Notes under the pieces: generated by a model
Told to the model about the DNA's origin: nothing
The model's database searches: none
Seen by the model: the letters and a program-made list of their open reading frames with translations, nothing else
Made by a program: the position numbers and the translations under genes
Shown: one piece after another, positions 38,272 through 49,104 of the stretch
Layout: every line of letters begins with the position of its first letter
Position numbering within the stretch: the stretch's first letter is position 1
Origin: Chamaea fasciata
Taxonomy: Eukaryota > Chordata > Aves > Passeriformes > Sylviidae
NCBI GenBank assembly: GCA_029207755.1
Contig: JARCOQ010000003.1
Span: 99,470,982 to 99,534,981, forward strand
Length of the DNA stretch: 64,000 bases
Direction of reading: 5' to 3'

Positions 38272-38958
38272 TCAAACTGGGAGAATGGTTCAACTATTTT
38301 AGAAAGGCCTTGGAGAAAGTGGTTATTGTTAAGTAACATTTTAATCTCTGTAACATTTTCTTCTCTTTGCATCAATGTATCCAGTTTCAAGGTATTCCAG
38401 CTTTGGAGTACATGTGACATGTGAAAGGTTTGGTTTCTTTGTGTAATTTTTTTTTCTTGCTTGGTTGTTTGGTTTATTTTTTTTTTCTTTTCCCCAGTCC
38501 CTATGAAAATCTGTTGGACTTAATGCAAAGATAAGCCTTGAAAAACTGCTTTGGTGGCGGTGAAATTTTTGTGTGCGTTCCTCACCCCCCCCCCCCCAAG
38601 CCCCCCCCCCCCCCCCGTTTTGTCGCTTAGATCTTTTAGTATCTTTTTTCCTGGTGAGGCCTTGATTTCAGCTCTATTCAGTTCTTATCTCAAGACAGCA
38701 CTGAATGTGCTCATGGAGTCTCCTAAAAGGGGAGGCAGAGTGAAAGCTACCGATAAGGCACAGTGAAAACTACATTAAATTCTCCATATATTTTGACTTA
38801 AAAATGTGCTGGGCAGGAGCTGGGAGGGGGTGGGTGGGGAGGACTATCCTAACGGGAAGACTCACTTCTTTGTGCTGCATGCGGTATTTCTGAGCAATGT
38901 TTCCAATCACCTCCCTAAGGAAGAAGATTAGCATCAATCCCTAAATCCCCTCCATTTT
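38272..38958. other. Non-coding interval with long C runs
   Basis: An AT-rich stretch holding T runs near 38449 and 38479 and two long C homopolymers at 38585-38616. I see no coding signal. It lies between the minus-strand candidate exon and the CpG island, so it would be intron or upstream region for a divergent gene. Confidence 0.4.
38585..38616. repeat. Two C homopolymers (13 and 16) separated by AAG
   Basis: C13, AAG, C16. The complementary strand has two very long G runs and could fold as a G-quadruplex. Such runs are also frequent sites of sequencing or assembly error, so exact lengths are uncertain. Confidence 0.95.
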
Positions 38959-39388
38959 GTGATGGGGTACGCAAGAGGCTCTGCAAGTTCACGTTTTGCA
39001 CAGAACAGTGAGCGAAGGGTGGGCGCCTGTCTCCAGCGAGGGGGACGGCACCCGTCCAGACTCAGCCGACGGTGCCAAGTTCACCTGCGCCGCTCTCCGC
39101 CCTGCTGGGGGCCGCTGCCGACACGGGATGGGGGCACTGTGGTGGCACGGGGCTTGTCCCATTGCCCTGTTCAGAGGGAAGCGTGGGGTCCATGTGCTGG
39201 GGGCGGCTGCGCTCGCTTCCAGCGGCCACTCCAAGCGGCCACTGCTGCCGACTTTCTCCCTCCGTCCCCGTGCACCCAGCACTGAACACCCTCAGCCGCG
39301 CTATGGGATACGTGCAGGGCGAGCTGGGGCCGCGGGAGGGGTCCCTGTCCGGCGTTCCCTTATTTGTTTTGGGGGTTAAAATCACACC

Positions 39389-39419
<31 letters not shown>

Positions 39420-39445
39420 AAAAAGAAAAAAAAAAAAAAGGAAAA
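39389..39445. repeat. A-rich tract (57 bp) within the promoter island
   Basis: A runs interrupted by single G bases. On the minus strand it encodes a false polyphenylalanine frame. It lies immediately upstream of the densest CpG segment. Confidence 0.95.
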
Positions 39446-39799
39446 CCCTCCCAACCAACCCAACATCAAAAATCAGAACTTTTCCTTCCTCGCTGCTCGC
39501 GCCCGCGGTGCCGGCGGGGCCGTCAGCGAGCGCCAGCGGGGCGGGCGCAGTTCCCCGCGGGCGCCTAGCCCCGCGGAGCCACCTCTCCGCGCTCTCCCCC
39601 CGGCCCCGCACTTCCTGCCCGCGGCGGCAGCCCTGGCGGGGCCGGGCAGGGCGATACCAAGTGTCCGGCGCGGCGGGAGCGGCGGCGGCGGGCGGCCCCT
39701 GCGCGGGGCTCGGCGCTGCGCACGCCGCGGGGCGGCCGCGGAGCGGCGGTACGGTGCGCTCCGCCCCCCGGCGCGCCCGCTGCCCCGCCGGGGAAGTTG

Positions 39800-40032
39800 C
39801 GCTCTGTCCCTCGCTCTCCCTGGTCCCTCGGCGACTGCTCCTTCCTCCCCCTCCCTCCCTCCAATGCGCCTCCCGCTCATTTCCTCTTTTCCTCCCCGCT
39901 CGCCGCCGCTCCGCAGGCGCGCGGCTCGCCCGGGCGCCGCCGCGGAGTTGTAGCTCCCAGGAAGCCGCCGCGCCCCCGCGCAGCCGCCGCCGCCGCTTCC
40001 AGGCCGCCCCGGGACCCCGCTCCACCAGCCGG
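39800..40032 (+). other. Likely non-coding first exon (3' edge defined)
   Basis: The 3' edge is a good donor: CCAGCCGG followed by GTAAGGAG, with the intron starting at 40033. The 5' edge (transcription start) cannot be located from sequence, so the given start is arbitrary. The exon is GC-rich with CCGCCGCCGCC repeats, as common in 5' untranslated regions. The only ATG upstream of the donor in this part opens a 29-codon frame (39864-39953) that closes before the donor. The main coding sequence must therefore start in a later exon. I cannot name the gene from a 5' UTR. Confidence 0.6.
39864..39953 (+). CDS. Possible upstream ORF in the 5' UTR, 29 codons
   Basis: ATG at 39864 and TAG at 39951-39953, fully inside the proposed first exon. 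The peptide begins MRLPLISSFPP and is rich in arginine, alanine and proline because of local GC content. If the transcription start lies upstream, this frame could dampen translation of the downstream main frame. It carries no domain. A much longer open frame in the same phase extends upstream to 39072, but only as a product of GC-rich, stop-poor DNA. Confidence 0.25.
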   Translation: MRLPLISSFPPRSPPLRRRAARPGAAAEL

Positions 40033-40641
40033 GTAAGGAGCTGGGGCCGCTCCGCCGCCGCCCGCGGAGCGGCGCGGAAACTTCGGTAGGGCTGCGGGAG
40101 GTCTGCGCGCTCTCTCCTGCCGCGGGGACTGTCGGAGAGCGAAGCTGCAGGGAGCGGGGAGATTTCTGGCTTTTGGCGTGGGTATTTTCGGGGAGAGAGG
40201 GCTCAAAACGTCCTGCCTAGATTGCGGGCGTGGGGCGCTCCGCGCATCTCTTACATCCCCGTGGGGCGCGGAGCGAGGCGGCTGCTCCCTTCGCCGCCAG
40301 GAGATGCGGAGCGGATCCGGGCGCCCTCTTCGCGTCCGGGGAATGCGAGCGGATCCCCCCTCTACCGCCGCGGGGCTGCGGTGTCAGCGCTCGCCTCGCC
40401 CCGAGCAGAGGGAATTGCCAGCGTTTCCCCTGCCCTCAAAAAACCCCAAGCCGTGTGTATCTGTGTCCTTGCATGTCTGTAGCTGTACGGATATCTGTAT
40501 ATCTGTGTGTCCATATCCCCGTGCAGCCCGCGTGTGTGTTCGGCTGTGTGAGCCTCCCCGATGGTGAGGGGCGTTTCGCAGCTCTGCTTTATGGTGGTTA
40601 ATGGTTTACCCGGAGAAGTTCCCGACGCATGAATGTTGCAG

Positions 40642-40728
40642 GGCCCTTTGAGTCAACTACTACAGATCCGGACTTCCTATTGCCAACCTTCCCAAACGAC
40701 CTTTAAAAAATGCTGGCGTTTGCCTCTG
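40642..40728 (+). other. Candidate small exon with an in-frame ATG
   Basis: ATGTTGCAG gives a modest acceptor ending at 40641, and TCTG followed by GTGAGT a strong donor at 40729. Near the end, ATG at 40710 sits in an adequate start context (A at -3) and opens a frame MLAFAS that crosses the donor in phase 1. It could be a second exon or an alternative first exon carrying the start codon, lying just past the CpG island. The pyrimidine tract is weak and the peptide is too short to identify a family. Confidence 0.2.
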
Positions 40729-41413
40729 GTGAGTTAGCTTTTTTGTCTATCTCCTCGCCTGGGAGATGTCTGGGGCTGTGCTGGAGGCTGGATGGCTGCA
40801 ACCAAGGTCACCCCAGTTCCCTGAAAGCCAGGCAAGGGGGGACACCCTGCTCCTGTGAGGTTGTGGCAGCAAAGGCATCTGCTAGCCGTGGTTTGCATCA
40901 GGCTGCTGGGGACCTGCTGGAGCACATGGCTCCAGCACACACTAGCCGCTGAAGTAGGGAGAATTACAAGAAATAAGAAATAAAACAAGGCAAGCGTGTT
41001 TACAAGTAAGTTTCTATATAAATAAGTCCCTGCTTCGTTTGGGAAAAGGTCGTCTTATGCATTGTTGGGAACGAAAGGTTTGCTGAGAAAAACAGCTGGG
41101 TGCTCAGTAGGTCTGTGTCTCCTGCTCATAGCGGGGTGATTTATACCTGTGTGACAAAATCCTGGGCTTTTTCACAGGAACACTTGTAGGCAAGCACTGT
41201 AGCTGAGCATTGTCCTGTAATCCCATTCACAAGTAAAAATCTGGTAGGAAGATCAAATTTTCTCTGTGGGAGGAAGAAAGGAGGAAACAATCACTCCCTC
41301 CCCAAAATATTTCCCTTTTTTCCTAATGGGACCCATTTGTCGTAATTTCAGGTTCAAAAGCTCTTCTTGCCTGAGATGAAATTTGACCAAAGACTGGGAG
41401 ACTGTTTCAGCAG

Positions 41414-41433
41414 CCACTGATATCCACTGATAT
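41414..41433. repeat. Perfect 10-bp tandem duplication
   Basis: CCACTGATAT occurs twice head to tail. It is a small local duplication with no further meaning seen. Confidence 0.9.
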
Positions 41434-42197
41434 CATGCTGTCTTGCATGGGGTCCACCAGCATTGCTGGGTACTTTTGGCCAGGGAGCAGAGCCAGGAGG
41501 AACCTCACTGCTTGTTCCAGGGCCGAGTATCAACCTCGCTTCTGACCCCTCAACTCTCCTCAGATGCTTGGATTGGAAACCCTTTGATTCAGGTGAATGG
41601 ATCTTAGAGCTGAGTGTGTCTGACTTCACGTAGTGTGATGGGGCTTGGGGAAGAAGGCAGATCATCTCACATTTTCGTTAGGTTCGGTGATGACGTGCTG
41701 GCCAGCTAGCAGGACACACATCACCTTGTCCTCACACCTATTCTCTGCATTTCTTTGTTGCTTGCCTTTCTCTGTGTAGAGGTGGAAGTGTAGGAAACTG
41801 TGAGGGGAAAAAATGGGTGCCACTATAGAGTGGCTGTTGCAACACTGTCAGGAGCTCTGCTGAGGAGTCAGCTCTGCTGGCAAAGAAAGTGCTTTTGTTG
41901 GCATAGCTTAGTCTGTTCAGGGAATTGCCATGGTGCTGGAGTGGGGTTTGCTCTTGCAGCTGGCTGCTTGCACTGGCAGGAACTTGTGTAGACAAACCAT
42001 TCTAGCTCTCTGCTGAGGCTGCCACTCTGTGGGTGCAGGCGATGCTCTGCTCATTGCGTGTCGCAGCTGGCACTGTGGTGCCCCCATTCTACCACCCAAG
42101 CTCATGGGCATGGAAGGAACATGGGCCAGTAGTTGGAAGCTGGGGATAGAGATTAATTTGTAACCTAAGCAATATTAAACTTGGATTATGACTCCAC

Positions 42198-42247
42198 AAA
42201 AAAAAGAAAAAATAAAAGAAAAAAAAAAAAAGAGAAAAAAGAGAAAG
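42198..42247. repeat. A-rich low-complexity tract
   Basis: Runs of A broken by G and one T across about 50 bases. It could be the decayed tail of an old retroposed element, but no element body is recognisable to its left. Confidence 0.9.
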
Positions 42248-43383
42248 CATGTAACCTGGGCTTAGAAATGTTGCAATTAAAAAGACGCACGCAACATGAT
42301 TTTAATTTTTTTTTACAAGCAAGGCAACATTTTTTGAGTGTTGATTACTTTGACATGGGGGAGACAAGAATGCTGGTAGACCAAGGGGGCAGTGTGAATT
42401 AAAATTCTGTATCATTGAGTTTTTCACTTCCTTTTAGTGATGTGAAACTGTAAGCAATGATGTTGCACTGTTTGCATGTGCAAGATACACTGATACTCAT
42501 GGGAAGAGGATCTCACACGTTTCCAAAGAGCTGCTGGAATTTCCTCCAAGCATGGCTTTTAGGTCAGATTCAGGAAAAAATGCAATGTGTTTTCCAATTA
42601 ATGGAAGAAATACAGACTGGGTTTGTTTTTTGGTTTTTTTTTGTTGTTGTTTTTTTTAAAAAAAATTTGTTTTCCATCATGTTCCTAGGATGCTTTCTGT
42701 AATGTCTATACGTGGGATCAGATTCTTTGTTCATTTTCTGTATTAGAAAATTGTTTGTGTCCAACATACGCATCTGCATTGAGCTTAACTTGGACAGAAG
42801 TTAAATTTCTTTTGGCAAGAGGTTTATCTTACATTGTGATAACTGCGTTACTGTACTGTGTGGGAAGCTACTCATGGATAATGAAATGATTTGCTTTTGC
42901 AAAATTGTTGAAGTTTAATGGATAGAACTTGGTTTTGATCAGTGCCTAAAATTTCCCTTATTCCAATAATCTTCTACCAGCTGGAGAGGATAACAAATGC
43001 AAGCAGTTATCTTCACTTCATCAGTTTTTTGCTGTATGAAGGGTTCCACTAGTCGGTTTTGTTTTGCTAGCCTGCTAATTAACCCATTGATTTCTACATT
43101 TCTTGACTTACCCAGATAAATATCCTCTGCCTGTTGTCATGCTCTGCTGGCAAAGTAATTGTTAATCCTTGAACAGTGGGGGCAAATACTCCATGAGGAG
43201 CTCCTTACTTTACCTCTCAGACTCTTTCAGTGCATAGGAGAGAATTTTCAGCTGAATCTCCTGGAAATGTGACCTTTCTGGAAGTCTGGTGTTGCTTAAT
43301 AACTGGGAGACCCACAGGGCTGACCGCAGGATGAATTATGCATTCTCCTGCTCTGACTGTGTTGGAATTAGAAAGCAGGAGGT

Positions 43384-43404
43384 GGGGGGGGGCAGGGGGG
43401 AGGG
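43384..43404 (+). repeat. G-run cluster, potential G-quadruplex
   Basis: G9, CA, G6, A, G3. The long first run can supply two G-tracts, giving four stacks with very short loops, which fits a stable intramolecular G-quadruplex in the non-template strand of the presumed intron. Confidence 0.7.
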
Positions 43405-43468
43405 CAGATCAGTCTTGTAATCTAAGAAATATTGCAGTTCTTCTGAATTGCACTGCATGAAAGATGCC

Positions 43469-43487
43469 TTTATTATTATTATTATTG
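43469..43487. repeat. TTA trinucleotide microsatellite
   Basis: About six units of TTA/TAT. Short and perfect. Confidence 0.9.
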
Positions 43488-44599
43488 TTACAAAATGCTG
43501 CTTATCATTTCACAGTAAGTTTGTAGATACCTGTGAGTAACCAGTGTGAAAGAAATGGCAATAGTTCTTGGGTTGTTTCAGCGTTTCTTGCCCTGTCGGT
43601 GTGTATCTTTTTTAAATCAAAGAAAGCAGCAAGTAGTTTAAGGAATTCTCCCTGGTGATCAATGTTAGTTGAGATACTTGGGAACCCATGCCATACGGCA
43701 TTGTGTTCAAAAGATGCCAGCTACAACCTGGCCAGCCTTTTTCTTCCCTTGCATGCAATGCATTTCCCAGTGATTGAGTTGCCTGTCTGAAGTGGCGCAA
43801 TCTACCTGAAAAACAGCAAGAAAACTTAGGCATATAGTTGCATACACTTCAGGCATCAGCCTTTGAGACCTTCTGCCAGTTTTTTTGATGACTCCTTCAA
43901 ATACGTTTTAATCTTTTTTTTTTTCTTTTTGTGCCCTCCATTTTTAAAGGAAATCATGCTGCCTGATGGGAAAGAGTGCAGCTGCATAACTGCACGTTTA
44001 ACAGCTGGGGGGGAAAAAGGATGCTTGCTAGTATTTCAGTTGCTGTAATGTTAATGTATTCAGAGGGGCATTTGAGCTGATGGTATCCCTTTAAATATCC
44101 ACTTGGGTTGGAAAACACTGGATTGGTGACAGGGACACTTTGGAGACTTCAAGGGTGGAAGGCATGGCTTGCACCTACAGAGATACTTGCTGAGAAACAG
44201 TTGTACTGAGATCCTTACATGTTTGCCAAGAGCAACAGCTAAACTTGGGCAGCTGGTTTAGCAATTAAATAATGTTTTTGTTTTGGACAATGGGTTTATC
44301 GTAATGAATTAGCCGGTGGACTAGTCAGAGTGGCAGAGGGGTTTGTTTTTGATTCCCCAACCATGCAGCATACCAGCATCGGGCACGTACTTCCCAGCAA
44401 TAGAACTGCAAGAGACCTTTCACACGAACTGTCTGGGAGTGGGAGCACGCACACTTGTGTGTCCCTTGTGTGTACACACCCCAGATTCTTGTAGCCTCTT
44501 GAGAACAGAAACGTGATGGATGGTATAGCTTGGGCATGGAATAAGGAAATACATGGTACCTTCTGCCTAGAAGTTGGCGTGTGGCTCATGCAAAGTCAT

Positions 44600-44910
44600 T
44601 TTAGAATAGTTGGGGGCGGCGGTGGGAGGAGGGAGGAAAAGAAATGCCTTCAGGGGGCTGGGAGCCAGCGCGTGGGCGTGCTGCAAGCCGTGCTCGCCAG
44701 CCTTCCGCACCACGCTTCTCATTCACCTCTGCTCCGCACTGCCTGGCCTGGCTGTGCAGAGAGGAGCATTTCCTTGCTCCGAGATAGCAGGATTTTTTTT
44801 TTCAGGTTTCTTTTTTGCTTTCAAAAGGGCATTATGCGCAGGATGCTCAATTCTTGGCAGCTCGCCCACTGTGCGAGGGGAGAAAGCTTGCTGGTTTGGC
44901 CACAATGCAG
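44600..44910. promoter_or_regulatory. Small GC/CpG-enriched segment, possible minor promoter or enhancer
   Basis: Starts with GTTGGGGGCGGCGGTGGGAG and carries several CG dinucleotides, for example CCAGCGCGTGGGCGTGCTG near 44667 and GCAGCTCGCCCACTGTGCGA near 44857, in an otherwise CpG-poor intron. No clear splice donor follows. It might be an alternative promoter or an intronic enhancer. Confidence 0.25.
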
Positions 44911-46264
44911 ATAGCCAGTGTCAAAGCCGGTTAGCATTTGCAGGGCATCCTTTCCTTTTTCTCTTAAATAAAGCTTTTTTTATTTAGCAGGCAAATTTTG
45001 TTTCTCCAAACACGATCACTTTCTTAAAACTTATCTGGGGAGAGGCAGACTTTTCTTTGTAGAGCAGTTTGGGGCTGCTGGATGAAAGCTGCTTGTGTGT
45101 GAGAGGAGAGTGGGAGTTACATGGGAAGATGTTGTGGATGCATAACCATTAGCACCAACTTTGATTATGAAATGTGTGTTCAAAAAATAAAAGCAACCGT
45201 ACTTTGCAGTGCTTAGGAAAGGGCCTAGAAGCAACATCTGTTCATTATGTTAGAAGACGCTTGAAAACCCTGTGTCTCCCTTGCCAGAGCTGAAGGGGAG
45301 GCAGCAGCTTGACACCTATGTTTGGGAGCAGGGGCCTGGCAGGAGCTGCCTGGCCAGTGGGTATCACAGGCAGCTGCCTGTCATCATCCTCTGCAGAGTG
45401 ATCAAAGCACTGTCCTGGAACAAGCTGAGGTTTCTGCTTTTCCATCTAATTTCAGCTCAAGATTCTTTTTCAACAGTCAATACCCCTGTGTCTTGTATCA
45501 TCTCTCTGATCTCCCTTCCATGGTGTCCACCCTCCTAAAACTCTTGTTCTGAGACAGCTGGAGTCACTGTAAGGGGCAGGGGGGTGAGAAGGTGGGGTCA
45601 GCATAGAAGGCCCTCCACGGTTAGTCACCATGGTTTTTGCTGGGCTGAGTTTTATTGCTCTTGAGCTCGTGTATGTCAGCTTTGCTTCAGAGGGGTTCTG
45701 GGAGGCTTTCCAGAAAATGGGTGCTGCTGTGTGTAAGAGTTTATTAAAGGAGGCACTTATGCCAAATAAAACATGGGTCAGAAACACAGACATTTGACAG
45801 TTGTGGAATCACATGTGTTTCTGAGAGTCAGAACCATTTAAATGGGAATGAGCACGTGCTTGTGTCCAGACTCTCTAGTGGCTTTGTGCAATGAATCCTG
45901 GATGGTTGGATCCAGGCGGAGGATGGCAGACCAAGATCACCCCTGATGTAAGTAGCCAGATTTCCCCAAATCCCACGGCAAATGAATTCCCTTGGCTTAG
46001 GCTTGATGTGAAGCAAACTGGCTGAAATCAGTTGTGGGAGACCTTTTCATTTCAGGTGGTTCCCCTGCTAATCGGCAGGGGAGGGTTCACTTGTTGCTGC
46101 ACCCTCAGTGATGGCTGAAGCTCCTTCTCTGGGTGTCAAGAGTTTGGTCACTGCATGTGTCTGTCCCCCCAGGGAACACAGTATGAACCCGAGATGCTGT
46201 GCTCCTCCAGGCTCGTCCCAGGAGCAGCAGCTCTGCCAGGACCAGTCAGGGATTCTTCTTGGGT

Positions 46265-46460
46265 TATCAGAAGATGCATCAAAAGATAATTTTTTAAAAT
46301 GAAAATTACATTTCATTCCAGATGAGGATAATTGAAGTGTTGGTAATGGTCTGAAAGTAAATAAGATCCAGCTTTGTAGAGTGCAGCCACAACTTTCTGT
46401 TCTGCTCGTGTCACGCTTCTTAAAATGGCATTCATTCCTAAATCTGGTCCTCAAGCTCTG
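46265..46460. promoter_or_regulatory. Candidate regulatory element (TEAD/homeodomain-like motifs)
   Basis: Contains ATTACATTTCATTCCAG (TEAD-like CATTCC), GATAATT, GGTAATGG and AAGTAAATAA-type words in a compact block with no coding frame. Motif-based guess only. Confidence 0.18.
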
Positions 46461-49075
46461 TTACTGAGAGCTGTGTTTGTCTCAGGAGATAGGAAAAGAT
46501 CACACTTTATGTTTAATTCATTCCCTATCCCTCATCTCCCATGTCCTTAAGGATTCCCTAAACCTGTAGGCTGTATTTCCCAGCCAGGTTTGTCCCCATG
46601 GGAAGCCTCCTGACCCCAGTGGGATTTGCAAGAGAGCAAAGAGTCTGTCTCATCCTGTTCAAATGGAACAGCCCTCCAAAGCAGCTTGCAGTTTCAGGCT
46701 GAATAATCTGTCACTCCAGCAATGCTTCCCTACCAGTCACAAAGAGGAGAGGGATCTCTGCAGGGGAAAATTCCATTGCTGACACCTGCCGAGGTACCAC
46801 TGGACTGACCAGGGTGGAGGATGGATGCAATTGCTGAGCCTGTCACAAGGGGGGATCTCCCTGTCTCTCTTCTGATAAAACGTCTTGGTATACATGGGGT
46901 ATACCAGATCTGATCTGCTCAGTCACACCAACTATGATTTCTCTTCTCCCAGATCTCCTGGTATTTGACTCCGTCTTTCATGGCCCCTGCTGGGGGGTGT
47001 TGGTAGGCTGTTCCACATGGTGTATGCTGTAGCTTCCCAGAAGTCCTGTCCCTTAAGTGAGGCAAGCTGTTCTGAGCTGATAGCACCAGAGACAGCTGAA
47101 TTTACTGACTGCTTGCTTTTATGCGTGTAATTCAGGAGGCACAGTTTGGAAATGAAGGTGCACTTGCTAGCCATTTCCAGAGCTCTGATTTGTTGCAGGA
47201 CACGTTCAAGGATGATCTTCCTCAGCATTCGGCTGAGCCATCACCTTCTGGGCACCAGGGGCTTCACAGCCGAGTATTGGTTAGTTCCATTTGTGTTGGG
47301 ACATTTTGAATTAGCTGTGCCGAGCTTTGTTTTCAGATGCTTGATGCCCACTGCAGGTGCTGGGGTCTTCTATGTTTTGCTGATGGCTTTGACAGCTTTT
47401 TATCCTTGGTGAGGAGACACGTTTCTAACAAAAATGCTCTGCACTGCTTGCTCCATTCCAGGAAAGCTTTGCAAAAACATTTTGGTGGAAGTTTTGATAT
47501 TCTTAAGCTATATGCATGCAAAAGTCCAGGCTGACTATTGAATATTAATGGCTCCTCAGGGGCTTGTGAGAAGTGCATCCTGAGCTGGAGTAGCCTAAGA
47601 CAGAAAGACAAACTGTGAGTGGCATGTGAGTACCACGAGGGGTTTAATGCTGTGCCTGCTGCTTGCCATGTGAGCACACCCCCCATGTTGTTCCTGGTGT
47701 TCGAATGCAGCAGGGCCTGAGGAAGGTGTGCAGGTGCTGGGGCAGAGCAGTGCTGCCAGCTGAGCTACTCAAGGCCAGCCACCACTGCCATCTCTCTGTG
47801 ACTGTGACATCCCTGTGCCAGGTTCTGTGTCTTTGGCTGCAGCCTGTGGCTGGTGTGCTCTGGGGCTTGCAGGATGCCAGTCTGTCACTGCTTGTCTCCT
47901 GTCCTCCCCTGCTGCCCGCATCAAGCTTGGAGATGTCAGGCTCCTGCTCATGATATCAGACTCCATTTAAACCCATTTCTTAACTGGTGATCAGAAGTGG
48001 ATGAGAGGAGAGGGAAAAATCCCTGACTGCAGTGGCAACGGTGACAGGTCGCAAAGATGTCAAAACCATCAGACTTCTTTAGAAAAGCTTGGCTTCTTGC
48101 AGCTCATGGGTCCCACCAAGTAAAAAGACAAGGGGACTTCCAGCATTGTCACCCAGGTGTCCCTGTGGCTCCTGAGGAGGAATTTGCCCAGCTGTGTTCC
48201 TGGAGAGAGCCCTGCTGCTGACTGAACCCGTCTGCACATGCCCTGGTTGTGCCAGGACAGACTGTGCCAAGTTAAGCTGTGGGCTGCAGGAGGGCTGCTG
48301 CCTGTGAGGAAGTGACAGCCTGTCCTGGCAGAGCGAGGAAGACCCCTCATCTTAGAAAAATCTTTGTCACCTGAGGTTAATATTTTACAGCCTCTGAAAA
48401 TGTGATTGATGTGTGATGGAAGTTTTGCACTTAACATTGCTTTTCCAGCTCTTGGGAAGTTAACAAGACACTGGTGTATCTGGTTTTTGCTTCGCTTCCA
48501 AGGTGGTTTTCCCCTTATAAAGATGAGAGTGTGTAGATTTTTTAAATGAATGAATGATCTGCCCAGGAGCACTAGTTTGTGATAAACTTAAATGCAGCTG
48601 CATTTTCCTGTAGCTGGAGTGTGGTTTTATGTAGCATAAAAGAGCCTCAATATGCAGAGAGGGTTAAGGTTATGTGAGGCACCTTGGCTCTGCCGTAACA
48701 GCTTATATCACTATAATTTGGGTTTTGAATTAATTCAGACTTCATTCAGTCCTTGGAAAGTTTTTGAACTATTTCAACTTTTGATCTCTTATGCCCCTCC
48801 ATCTGGTATCTTAGCTAATATAAATTACAGTCTCCTGTAATAAAAGGCAGCTGACACTAGGTCTTGTGTAGTTGCTTAGCAAATCTTATTTTAGCAGATA
48901 CCTCCCTTCCCTTGACCTTCCTCATTCATTATATCAAACCCAAATCTTTATTGTGTAACTTGAATGTAATGTTTAGTTTAGAGCATCCTGTGAAGCAGGG
49001 AAATGCAACTGAAAAGGAGGCTAAAAAGGGGAAGAGAGAAACTTCCTGGCCAATGAATGTGTAATTGCACAATTT

Positions 49076-49104
49076 ACATTTTTCCAATTGTATTGGAAAA
49101 ATGT
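49076..49104. repeat. Perfect inverted repeat, 13-bp arms, 3-nt spacer
   Basis: ACATTTTTCCAAT, spacer TGT, ATTGGAAAAATGT. The arms are exact reverse complements, placing a CCAAT word on each strand facing inwards. It could extrude as a cruciform or act as a dimer-binding site. No transposon termini or target duplications are seen around it. Confidence 0.95.

Larger units (their letters stand above)
38960..40450 (+). promoter_or_regulatory. CpG island promoter of an unidentified gene
   Basis: CG dinucleotides are dense from about 39000, and most strongly at 39480-40390, in a window otherwise poor in CpG. Elements visible include GC boxes (GGGGCGGG at 39538-39545, CCGCCCCCC near 39761), an ETS-like CACTTCCTG (39609-39617) and an NRF1-like GCTGCGCACGCC (39715-39726). 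No TATA or CCAAT box is evident, as expected for a housekeeping-type or developmental CpG promoter. A 57-bp A-rich tract (39389-39445) splits the island and may keep nucleosomes off. Direction is set to plus by the splice donor at 40033. A second, divergent transcript is possible. Confidence 0.85.

Noticed and set aside
39072..39953. 293-codon plus-strand frame across the CpG island
   Set aside because: It runs through the A-rich tract (polylysine) and GC-rich DNA with few stops. Equally long frames occur on the other strand. Composition artefact.
39360..40025. 221-codon minus-strand frame in the island
   Set aside because: Ends in polyphenylalanine from the A-rich tract and is rich in R, A and G from GC content. 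No domain.
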